64,000 nucleotides of DNA from Porites lobata (taxonomy: Eukaryota; Cnidaria; Anthozoa; Scleractinia; Poritidae). Under the pieces are notes generated by a model. That model was not told where the DNA came from. It searched no databases and saw only the letters and a list, made by a program, of their open reading frames with translations. The stretch covers positions 1,257,501 through 1,321,500 of the forward strand of contig CALNXK010000013.1 of NCBI GenBank assembly GCA_942486035.1, given 5' to 3'. Position 1 is the first letter of the stretch; every line of letters starts with the position of its first letter. Both the position numbers and the translations under genes were made by a program. Positions 11,801 through 24,410 of the stretch are shown here, piece by piece.

Positions 11801-14800
11801 ATGGCGGCGACCGTTTGGAACTGGTCTGGTAAGACATTGTCCCCAGGGGCTCTTCTGGCCATTCTTTACTTTTCTTTTGTGCCATATTTTTCTGCCTGTT
11901 TAGACTTTCCCTCGCCCCCACTATCTGCCCCTGGGGCTCCGAGGATGGGAATTTCCGAAATTTCAAACAGGAATTTTTGTTGAATGGAAAGCGCCCTTTA
12001 TTTCTAAGGAGGGATTCCAAATGCCACAAGCGCAAGACAACGACAGAGAGGAAGGACTTTCACGGGCTTTGGCTCACACAGCTTTAGGCCCATCAGACAT
12101 GGACTCAAGAAGACACCCAAGTGTGGATTCAAAAGACCAAAAACTGAGACACATTTCCGCCGGAGGTATGTTTCAATCGTCAGTTGCTCATTTGTTTCGA
12201 AACAGTTTGTCGGAGACAATACAGTATTTTTGCATCACTTTAAAAATGCAATTTGAATTTATTTGACATATTTGCATTTTAAATGATAAGTTTTCTTTCT
12301 GTTGAATTCAAGCATTTATATTTTTATTTCATTCCCGGTTTAATTTCCCAAATGCTTTTTGTTCATTATTGCCTATTCTGCCGCATTTGAATATATTTAT
12401 ATAGATATTTGCGCCTTAAAAGTTTTTGAAATTAAAAAAAAAATTGTGGCGGTGGTGGAGCTAAAACAAACAAACAAAAATGTGGTGGTGGTGGTTGTAT
12501 CTAACTTCGCTATAGAGCTTGTCACGGGTTTCTACACCATCTCGAAGAGTAGGCTAGCCTGCGAACAGCAGACGTATTTCCGGTCGTCGCTTCTCTCCCT
12601 CCGAAAAATAACAACGTTATTTTTCTGAGGGAGAGAAGCAACGACCGGAAATATGTCTGCTGTTTGCAGGCTGCGAGAGTAGGCAAATGCGTGAGAAATT
12701 GCAGTGTTTGTATAGAATTGAATGTCGAAAAATTTCTGTAAAACGGTTGTTCTGAGAAAAAAAAAAAAATATATATATACATATATATAAATTGCAAACA
12801 AAAGCTATACAGCAAAGAATTTTAATAACAAATTTTGGGGGCCGTTACTGTGCTTGAACTTCTCCAGACGCTTGCTTTAGATTTTCCATATATTTGCAAG
12901 TAGTTCTAGCGCTTGTAGCTGCATGTAACGCCCTCAAATGATTTCAGTAGAATCGTTTGGCGTAAAGCTTTAGTTTACAATTTATAGCGGAGCTCCACGC
13001 GCGCTCAAGGGGAGCCCCATAGCTAAGAAAATTTGGTTATGACGTCAGTGTACGACCCCCCATCTGTACAGACGCTGGGGAAGGGGGAAGAGAGTCAGAG
13101 GTCAGCCCGTCAGGAGAGGAGCATGTTATAGCTGAGGTGAAATTTTGCATTTCAAACACCTCGCTCGTTTCGGCCGTAAATCAAATGCACAGACTTTTCA
13201 GTAGAGAGAGAGAAAAAAAAACGAGTCTTTCTTTACACTAAATTTTAATGTCTACGTTAACTTAGATAACAGGGAAAAAGCTAGAGCGAGAAATAAGTAA
13301 CAACGGAGACCATTTTCGTTGGACGAAAAACATGAAAATTTTAGAGCAGCGGTTAGAAAATGAGAAATGCTAGTGGCTAGCATAGTGAAAATGAGCGGCA
13401 GTGACAAAGCAGAGTGAACAGGAACACAAATATTCCCTCCATAAAACGTGTAAAGAGGAAGTTAAAAGAAGTCTCATGTTTTAGTCGGGCAAAACAACGG
13501 CAAGGAAATGTACAAAACAGTGTTTATTTGCTACTTAGATCTGTTGTTGTTGTTTTTTACTTTTCTCATTGTTTTCACCATTTCTTTAGTATTATGTTTA
13601 TTTTATATTTTCTTTGAGGAAACTATAAACATTAAAGAGAGCTTCGCTTTTAGCCCTGGCTAAATCTATATATTTCTTTCTTTAGAACAGCCGTTTTACG
13701 GCAATTATTCGGCACTAGATTGTCATACAAACACTGTAATTTATCACGCGTTTACCTACTCGTCAAGATGGCGTTGAAAACCGTGACAAGGCCTGTTCAC
13801 AATAGGAATTAACTTTAATTACAAATAAACTGTGTCAAACGAAATGTCAATGTAGGGTCGTTGTGGGGTCAATGTGGTGGAGGGAAAATGAAAATAATAA
13901 TAATAAAAAAGATAAAAGTGGCGAATAAATTAATTGTGGAGAAAGGCGGAGGGAGGTGGGGTAAGTAAAACACAGTCTTTGGTGCTAAAAGAACTGGTTG
14001 TCTTCTTGCTCATTAATATGTACGATTTTCCCTTTAGTAAAGAAAACGTGCACATAATTACGTTACGGCTTAGTAATTTTAAGACACAGGCGAGTTAAAG
14101 GTTGTTTCTTAGACACCATGAATTAACCAATAAAAACGTTTCTTATTACCCAATAATCAACCAATCGAAAACCAAGACATTTATCGACCTCAAAATAACA
14201 AGAAAACCTTTCAGACCGATCAACTCACTTAAAAATAGCCCATTACCTAATCTTGATACAGAATCCACCGAATTATATTCATGAGATAAAGACAAAAGGC
14301 TATGACTTCATAGGTGTACAAGTATTCCCCCGCAAATTAATGATATTTCCCCACAAAAAAGGATAATTCTGTCCTTAACATACTACGTTAGTCTACCTCA
14401 GGAGCACACGCAGAATACTGCATTGGGATTATGATAGTACTTTTAAGAAAGTATTTTATCTTTTTTAAGACAAATTGTATTAACAGAATCAGCAGCGGCG
14501 TTAATGACATACGGTGTTCACCCATCAGTGAAATTGTTGTTTTTTACTGAACTTTTCCACTTACACACAGGATTTGGCGTGTCATGTTTTATGAGGTTAT
14601 TTAGAAAATTTTTTTTCAGATTACCTTTTCTATATTTTTAGGTGGAGTTTGCTCAAAGCAAGGATATCAACAGGCAATACCTCTGTGCCTACCAAACAAT
14701 TGCAATTGGGATTCTGAAACTGGTCAGTATGTTCAAACAGAAGAGGAACATCGATCCCTGTATGTGGTGGAAGAGGCCCTTGAACAGCTCAGGAAAATAA

Positions 14801-17800
14801 AAGGTAAAATTGTCAGTGGCTATTCATTGCCCAATGGCACTGTCTAGACTGTCAGCCTTTTTTCTTAAAATCTGCCTAGTTCTTATCTCATCCAGCGCTA
14901 TTGCAAACCACGACGGTATTATTAGAATAAGGTATTGAGACGAGACGAGAAAGGACCATTCTCGTCCCCAGAGCCTGTCGTTTGTTGGTCACGTGGTCCA
15001 AAAACGAGGGTCTCTGGAAGCAGCTGTTACCGGAAGTCAGAAAATTTCTGACATCTGGTCGCGCATGTGCAGAAGTTACAAATATCACTGTTCATGCTCA
15101 TAACGGATTTTTGTCTCTTACCGCTCGACTGGGGAAAAAAAAATTACTTCCTGAGGTCTCTCTAGAGAGTGGCTTCTTTGGGATGCTTTGAAAATACAGA
15201 CTTTACTAAACTTGGATTAGCTAATAATTTGGAGTTAAAAGAAGACATTAACAGAAACCGGCTGAACACACTGTTGGTTTGCAGAACCGAGACAATTAAT
15301 CGACAGACTATCGTCTGAGTTATGTGTTTTGTTTTCAATACATTTGGCGAACAAACACTGGGAAAGCAAGATCTCGAAGATCAATATAATGCGGGAAAAA
15401 GCCAATCTAAAGAGGTATCTTGTTCCATGTGCTGCAAATGCTATCTTACTTCAAAACGCTTTTTGAAACGAAACCATAAATGTGTTGTGTTAAGAAAGTA
15501 AAATTTATTTCATTTCACTCGAACTACATGTGTGTTTTTTCCTATGTTTACTTCCTTTGGAGGTGTTGCATGTCTTGGTATTAATTTTGCACATGAGCTT
15601 TTGTGTACAACAAGAGTTAAGACAAGCAAAGGATTTACGTCAAAACAAATGAATATTAATCATTTTACCAATCCAGGGTAAAAAACATATAGTACAAGGT
15701 TTGTCCAGGAGAAGTGACAGTCTAATACACGGCCGTTTTTCTCCATGGCAATTTTATACAGCACTTAAAGGTAACCCGAGTGAATCAAATTCCAGTTCAG
15801 TTCTCTCTGAAACTTAAGCCCGGCCCCAGTTTTCTAACCCTGATCATAAAACTTCAGGGTCACTTGGTGTTTATGGGGACCATTCAGTGTTCTGCTAAAA
15901 AACAATTATTTACCGAGGTGGAGGTGGCTAGTGGTGGACCCGGGACGCGAGAGGGGCGACACTGAGGTGAATAATTGTTTTAGTATATACTAAAACAGTG
16001 AGATAATTGAGCACCAAAATGATGATTTTCAACACATTTACTGTTGCCAATGATTACAATTTTGGGGCGCAATGACCGAACGGCCGCGGCCGTAGCTTTT
16101 TCTTGCCGACAAATAAACTTTTGAAGGCATTTGTTAAACTATACTTGAGGGGAAATTTCTTGAAAAGGAGTTGTGAATTCTCTTTTTACCATTCCGTTAA
16201 AAAAGTATTTTTAAAATTTAGTTTAAAGCTTATTTATGAACATGTCGCTCGCTCGGAGGGACTGGAGGTGAATCAGTGAATAGCGCTGGATAGTTACTGA
16301 TTGAGTAGCCAATCAAAGCGCGCGAAAAACAATATCCACAGTTTTATTATATACTAAAAGGATATATTCTCCTGAAGATTTCAGGTATCATCTCCTAACT
16401 AAAAATCATCATCAGTCACCTCAAAAGGAGAGTTTTCAATAATTTTGCTGTCAGACTCAGGAAATCATGAATACTTGAAAAATGTTAACTGTTGTAGTGA
16501 CCAATCACCGTAAAATTCAGTACACAAACCACAAACTAATTACCATTGCTGTTTGAGGTTTTGTTTTCTCACCCCCTATTAGCTTTTTCTTTGCAAGGCA
16601 ATAGTATTCCTTATTATTTGTGGTGTTCATGGTTTTGTAACTTTCACAGTATAGGTGAACTCTTGTCACTTCTGTTGTAGGGGTATAAACAGTTATATGT
16701 ACTTTTGATCACGGTTTACTAATAAAAAGAGTCTCCCAGGACACTATTTTAGTAGGTAGTGATGGTAATCGTTCAAATGCATCCACAGAGAAACCTGTTT
16801 AAGTTCCCTTATGGAGCCCATGGGTTACACATCTTTGGGGTTTTAAGGTTTGTTTTCTTTCTTAGGGGAGGGCTTATAACCAGTGGGACATTTTTCTTGT
16901 TTACTGGTAAATGAGCCTATAACTGGCGGACGTATAAGTTGGGGGGGGGGAGGCTTAGAAGCAGTAGTTTATGGTAGCCTGTTACGAACATTCAGGTATT
17001 GGGGAAGGTGCCAAGAGAACAACACTTAAAAAACCTGCATTTTTTATTAATTATGCTCTACTTCTCACTAACTGAATGCCTAGAACACTTTATCACGTAG
17101 CTGTACTTTCTTATCTGGAACAGTGAAATGTAGAGTAATATACGCACTGTATATAGACTGTAGGCTTTAAGAGATCCCCCTTAAGTAGTACACTTTGAGT
17201 AACACAACCTGAAAGCATTTTCTTGGGTAGCTGCACTCATTATGTTTTGAAAGTGGAGTTCCAGACCTGGTTTGAAATTGAGGATAGAATTTTGGATCAG
17301 GCCCGAAATAGGAAAGTCCAAATCACATAGTTTGGTCAAAATTTGGCAAGGCAAGAAGCATACTGTAGGGCCAACCTGAACTGATTTTTTGGGGGTACTC
17401 GCCCTTGCAAAATAGAATTGAGAATTCCTAGGATTTTCCTAAGAATTCCTAGGAATCAAGGTGTGAAATTTCATGGTAATTGGAACATTGAATTCCTAAG
17501 AATTCCTAGGAATTCCAAGCTTTGCTCACCCATCAGTTGGCTTGGAAAATATTCCTAGGAATTCTTAAGAATTCCTAGAGGAATTGAAAGAATATAAACA
17601 GAATGATTACTTCTTAGGGATTCCTAGGAATTTCCCAGGAATTCCTAGGAATTCCTTGCAATAGCTTGGAATAGCTAGGTCAATAGGGATGTAACAAATC
17701 GACCTGCTGCCCGAATTAAGGGATATTTGAATCAAAAACTGATTTGCATTTAAACTCTTATGTTAAGGAAGTTAATACTAGAAGTTGCTGTTTTGCTCTC

Positions 17801-20800
17801 TGAACCAGAAATCCATAAGGCAAATGTACAAAAACTGAAACAATGTTTATTCCAGTAATAACTGAAGAATAGCTCTCCATGTTAACTAAAAATACTTCTT
17901 CCGCTTTAACTTGACTTAAAAATTTCACTGCACTGATTGTTTAAATGTTCCAAAAATTACAACAGTGACCTCAAAAAATCTAATTTTAAGACAATGACTT
18001 TTTGTGAGGTAGGAATCAAATAATTCAGTATAATGACTGTAGTCCTTATATACATATTAATAAACGTTCTTGAAAAATAAATAATTATTTTGTTGTAAAT
18101 AAATTGACCAATTTTCTCTATAATGATAAGTATATTATTTCTAATTGAATGTATCATAAATTATAATCTTGACATTAAATAAGCAGCAACCAATTCAAAA
18201 TTAAACGAATAACTGCAAATACATACACTTAAATACATGTACTAAATTTTTAAGTGCAATGAGAAAATTTCTGCAACAATCATTATTTTCTAGAAGTTGT
18301 CAACTGTTTTTACAATCACAAAATAATTCATTACATTAAAATTTTCTAATAATCTGACCAGAAATTAAAGGTCAATACCATTAATCAAATTTTCAGAAAT
18401 AGCCACTTTAATTTTTTTAACTTGTTGTGACATTATAATATCTTCCTGAGCTACAAACAATAAAATTTGCACTTAAATTTTCATAAAATTTCATCACTAG
18501 AAAAATAGTGTTAAGCCCTCATTACTAATTTACAAATGACGGATGGGGACCTCTGTGGGCATGGTCCACATTTGGCTTTGAGGATATGAAAGGGACTATT
18601 ATGGATTTGACACATGGCACAGGAAATGATTATAGACAGGTACCAATAAGAATAATACTATATTTATCTCTAACAAAGAGAAGAAAAGATGTGTAGTTGC
18701 AGTTTTATTTCTCCCAAAAATCAATGTTAGATTTGAAAAATGTCATTAGTGGTATAAACATCCAAATTAGCATCACAACAGGCCGCACATATAGTGTTCT
18801 ACCTGAAAGCAATAGTATTGGCTATTACTCTGCTGTCCCTTGCCCATTCTATGGCTACGTAAGTGTTGATTTCCCGTACAAATCTTTAAATACTTAGGAT
18901 ACACTTACATGGTATGATATGCAAAAGAAGTATTTACTATTCACTCAGATCATAGAGTTCTCCAAAGAAACAGGTTGTTGATACTTGTACATAGAAACAG
19001 TATGCAGAAATCCAACATAGTTGGTAAAACACCGGTAATCCTAGCCCTTCAACCCCTTAGAGTGACCAACAATAACAGTTTATCCTTACTATGATATTGT
19101 GTAGTTCACAACTTGCAGCTCCTGAATATTGTCACAGCCACTTACTTTTCCAGAGTCGGCTGCCTATAACTTCAAAAAAATTTGAAACCCCTGTACCTAT
19201 ATGTTCAAAGCAGGAAAATTCTAATACATACAATATTTAATAACTATTTCCTTTCAACAAGATGAATAATATAACATTTAATTTTCATTTTATCATGATT
19301 AGTAACATATATTCATTGTAATATAGCTTTTTAGTTAATTGTGGTTGTACTTCAGATTTTTTGAAGGAAAAAGTTAATACATTTTCTACATTTGGCAGGC
19401 ATTAATTCTCTCAGCAGAATGTTACCTATGAAGACCATGTCATAAAAAGGAGTACTGATGACTTGAAGTGAAAATTTTCATGGACTATGACCTTTCATGG
19501 CCTTTTCATCTTAATGGCTCATGAAAATTAATCACTCACCCCTTTCATGGGGGTAAGGGAAGCAACACTAACACCATGAAATTGTCCTTAAAATCACATG
19601 AAACTGATCTGTATGAGCAATAACCACGTGTATGAAACCTAGCATCAAGAGCCGGGGGGTCCCTTGGCTATTATCAACGTGGAAGAAAAAATGGAAGGAA
19701 AATGGAAGAAAAATAGAACCAAAAAGAAATCCCTAGCTGTTTGATTCCCTGCTTACTTGTTGTATTAATATCCACCAACTTGAAATCTTAGTGACATCCC
19801 TACCTACATGTTTAGACAACACATAGATCTATATACATGTAGTGTAAAGTAAACTATCGCTACAGTCATGATTGAAAAAAAAAAAGTAAAACATAACCTG
19901 TTCAGGTGCAATCTCTAGATAGTGAGATAATGTAAAGTAACAAATACCTAGTCATGATTGAAAAAAAATATAAAAACATACCCTGTTCGTGGAATCTCTA
20001 GATAGTGTTTGTTTTTAATCCAAATGACAATATCAGCTGAATATTCTCTTTTTCGTAATTTATTTTATTCAACATACACATCACCACATTCCACATACAT
20101 GCATGTGAATAAACATCTTCAAATAATTAATACAGTGCATGAATATGAAAAAAAAAACAAAACAAAATGACTGCTTTTTCCAATGTCGCCGATGCAGCCT
20201 TCTGAACTGAAGGTCCACACATCAGGCAAGTGCCAGTGCTAGTTGTTTTTGACCTTACTATTGCAGCGATTATTAAGATTACATGTACCAGAAGAATTTA
20301 ATATATAACCTTATGCAACTTATACTATGAATTAAAGTTCAAATGAACAAACCTACCGGCTGTATTCTAATATTTTATATGTAAGTTCAAGTCTCAAGTC
20401 CTTATAAATTAACTGGAAAATTCATTGCTTCTAACTTGTATAGTAGCCATTGGAAACTCATACTGCTATTTTTTCTCCTATTTTATCTAACATTGGACTT
20501 GACAAGTCTGCTATAACCTTGTAGCGCCAGAACATACAGTTTTCAGAGTATTCCATTGACTATTTGCAACAAAGTAGGGTACAGTTATTTCGATCTGCAG
20601 TAAACAAAAAGCAGCAAAAAGGGATCTGATCAACGGCATATCTTTGCATGCATCTTTGAACTTTATAAGCTTATTTACGCAAAGTTATTAAAAAACATAC
20701 CTTTCCATATTAATCCAGCTGAGTAAACTCACTTGCAAACATGCTTTATGTGAACACAAACTTCGCAATAGTGATCAATTTGTCTCGAAAATAACATGGA

Positions 20801-23800
20801 TAATACGAAAATACTTTGTTGCTAGTCCGCGTGAATTTGAACTATTCAAGGGAAGTTCGTTTCGCACTTTTCTATTGGTTCAAAAGTCGCACGTGACAAG
20901 GTAAATCAAATCGTGCATGTGCCAAAGGCACGCGTGGAAGCCTGGGAAACAAGAAAACATGGCGGCTAATCTTGCGGGTCAGCACTCGTTAACATTCGTC
21001 GAAAGGCCCTCTTATCTTCGGTCGGATTTCGTAAACGTATGACGTCACGTTCGCCTCGAAGTTAAATATGTGATTCATCTGCACTTCGATCGTCTGTATC
21101 CGACTTGTTTGATTTTTGGTGAGAGATTTTGTCCCACTTTTTGGATCATTCCTCGATTGATTCCAATCAATTCAAACAAGAAGATGCCACTGCCTCCGTT
21201 TAAAGGATGTTTTGATGTTTCAAGTGTCTTCTTACTCCGCGGGGAAAAGGAACTTTTAGTGGATGTTACTTAATAACATCCTTTGAATGGCCCGAGATTA
21301 TGGAATGCCGTTTGTATCAAAAATACTTCTTACCATATGTAAACCTTTACATTAAATATATAAAACATTTTGCTTTATGAATAAAACTTCTTAATTTTAG
21401 TAGTAAGGTTATAGTGCACAATTAAAACTTGTTACAAAATATATAAAACTTGTTGAAAAATATAAAACTTTTAACGATACATAAAACTTGTCAATATATA
21501 AAACTTGTCACGCAATCTAGAAAGGTGCAGGGGCGGTTGCTTGGCAAGGTCGGCATTATATTCTACCCACCAAAACCACATCGATCGAGAGGGACTGAGA
21601 TTGAATTTTGAATAACTTAAAAGTCGTAACCGAAGATTCTCAGAAAATGTACGGATGATATGCACGAACAACCGAACATCCGAATACTAGATCGGACGTT
21701 CTAACCACTGAACCACCAGGGCTCTAGCGTTAGCGAGGTTGGAATTCTACTATACCAGTAGAGTGTACTACACTTCTGTACTGAGAGCTGAAAGAAAGAG
21801 AAAGGCTCGAGAAAGGCTGCGTCCATTTCACAGTTGTGGGGGTGCAGAAAATATATCAGGGGGGTACAGTTTCATGCATAATGACTGAGATGTTAGTAAG
21901 ATGTTGGAAACGAGCAAAGCGGCGAGAACGAATCACGAAGTTCGCTGGTAAGTGCTCGTTCTTTCTCACGCGGAGAAAAATCAAGAACAACCTCTGGAGC
22001 CAGGGTAGCTAGGTGTAAATTACAGCGAGTTTTATATCCCCCCCCCCCCCACTGCAAGAAGAGGATTCTTTCCGGCATGGATTTTATGGACTATATTGAC
22101 TTCCAAAATTATTTAGGATTGACTCCCAAAATTCTAAATTTGTAAGACTTCTGAATGTACATTCACAATTGCGTTTTTCGCTGCCGTTTCATAATTACGA
22201 TCACAAGCAACGAACCTTGAAACACACAAACACACAAAACGGATCAAAATCCACCAATCACAAATCACAAACCTTGACCTTTTGAACCCGTTAAAGTAAA
22301 GTTTTGTTTTCTAAGAGGTCCGTTAAGATGATTGACGGCAGCGAAAAACGCAATCGTCAGTTGGCTTTTGAACTTCAGAATTCGCATGTTTGTGAAAAGC
22401 GCAGTAATAGATGAACCTAGGGCGCGATCCATTCAACCAAAATTCCAACTGGTCCGACCGGGAAAAGTGGTCCACCTCAAAAGGTGGACCCGTTTTTTCG
22501 AAACTTTTCCGGTTGGACCGAACCGGTCCATTGAGTTTTGGACCGAAATTTTCGGAAATTTTGGTTGAATGGATCGCGCCCTTAGATACACACCAAAGTT
22601 CCCAAAATCTTTGTCCACTTTGAAGCAGGAAAACTTGGTCGTCGATCTCGTTTCAAACTCTGCGATGAGTTCTCAGCAATTTTCCTATCGAACGCGGGTT
22701 CGTAACTTAAAATTCCCGCCATGATCTTCTTGTTTGTTTCCGGGGATAAAAGTAAAAAAATAAAATATTTTGTATGTGTAAACAATAACAACTTGTAAAA
22801 ACCATGATTAAAATTTTCATTGTGTCAATAATTATTATGCTTTAAGAGTAGGGTCTTAAAAAGTCCGTCAGTACTTTGCAGAAGCGTAACTATAGGCCTA
22901 GAAAAATTAAAACCCTTGCCTCTTTGGAGATTTAACAATGGTTATAGGAAAGGGCTCATATGTGCGGTCTGGACAGGTCGAGTGGTTTTGGTGGATGTAG
23001 ACTTCAACATCCACCAAAACCACCAACAGTGTTTGGGGCTAGATGTGTATCAAGCCCCATGAAATATCTGAAACATGTTTTAAAACTTTATGCACAATAT
23101 TTGCCGAAATACAGTTATACTCGTTATATTCATCCTTTGTTGGCGAGAACGCGATCTCCCAAATATAATAAAGCTCAAAGCAAAAGAAAGGCGAATCCCC
23201 GAGAGGCGAATACATCAAAACATCGTAGGCATCTTTCATCTTTCCAGTCCAGCACCCAATGAAACCCTTTGCTTTTGCCTTACTCATAGTCTTTCTCTTG
23301 GCCAGTAATACATGTACCAATGCAATTGAATAGCACAATTTTTGCTTACGACTGTCGTACGCGTCTAGCACATGTCATGACTTTATGACAGATTGTCCAA
23401 AATTAGACACATGATGCATGCTAGTCACACATGATAGTCTTAAGCAAAAATCATACTGTCTAAATCAGCCTTTATTTAGTAGTCCGATATTATTAAAATT
23501 ACAAAACAGGTTACATGTATGTAGGGATTCAGGAGCAAGCAATGTCAGTCATTAAACATTAACAAAAACATTTATAATAGTACTATCTGTTCTATGGATA
23601 TTTTGCATGTTTAATTCAAAGTTGTGACAAAACTTTTTGCAGAAGGCCTTGACATGTGCAGTGTCCTATCCAGTCTTTCCATTATCCATGATTCATCGCG
23701 CAAAATGCATGTAAAAACATTCGCCATGATGGAGGACTAAAAAAGAGACTGCGAACCAACCCTTTGCCAAGCAACCGCCCCTGCACCTTTCAGGATTGCG

Positions 23801-24379
23801 TGACGAGTTTTATATATTGACAAGTTTTACGTATCGTGAAAAGTTTTATATTTTTCAACAAGTTTTATATATTTTGTAACAAGTTTTAATTGTGCACTAT
23901 AACCTTACTACTAAAATTAAGAAGTTTTATTCATAAAGCAAAATGTTTTATATATTTAATGTAACAAGGCTCGAAATAATTTCCGGAGAGACTTCAGACA
24001 CGATGACCGGCCAAATTCATTTTAACTCGGTCACTTATCGTTTCTGGCCGGTCAAATTTATGAGACAAATAACTCTTAAAACAAGGGCCACAAAACAGCT
24101 GTGGGTTCAGATATTTCGCGGGGTCGAGGGGCTGCGAAATTTGTTAGAAATCTTATCTAATACATGTCGATACAACATTTTGAAACTTATCTCGGCTATT
24201 GGGGCTGTTAATTGCCGTCAACTTCATCCCCACAACGAGCGAACAACATTCCAAAACTACCAGGCATAAGTTATGTTGGGGACAACTGGGCACTAGTCAT
24301 GATGTTTTAAAAAGCTTTGCCACTGGCTCATTTCTCGAGACACTCACTGAAGCCATGTTTACATAAATTCATGTCAGAT

Positions 24380-24410
<31 letters not shown>

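Noticed and set aside
11512..12035. Several 100-150 codon frames on both strands
   Set aside because: They are mirror images produced by the palindromic foldback element.
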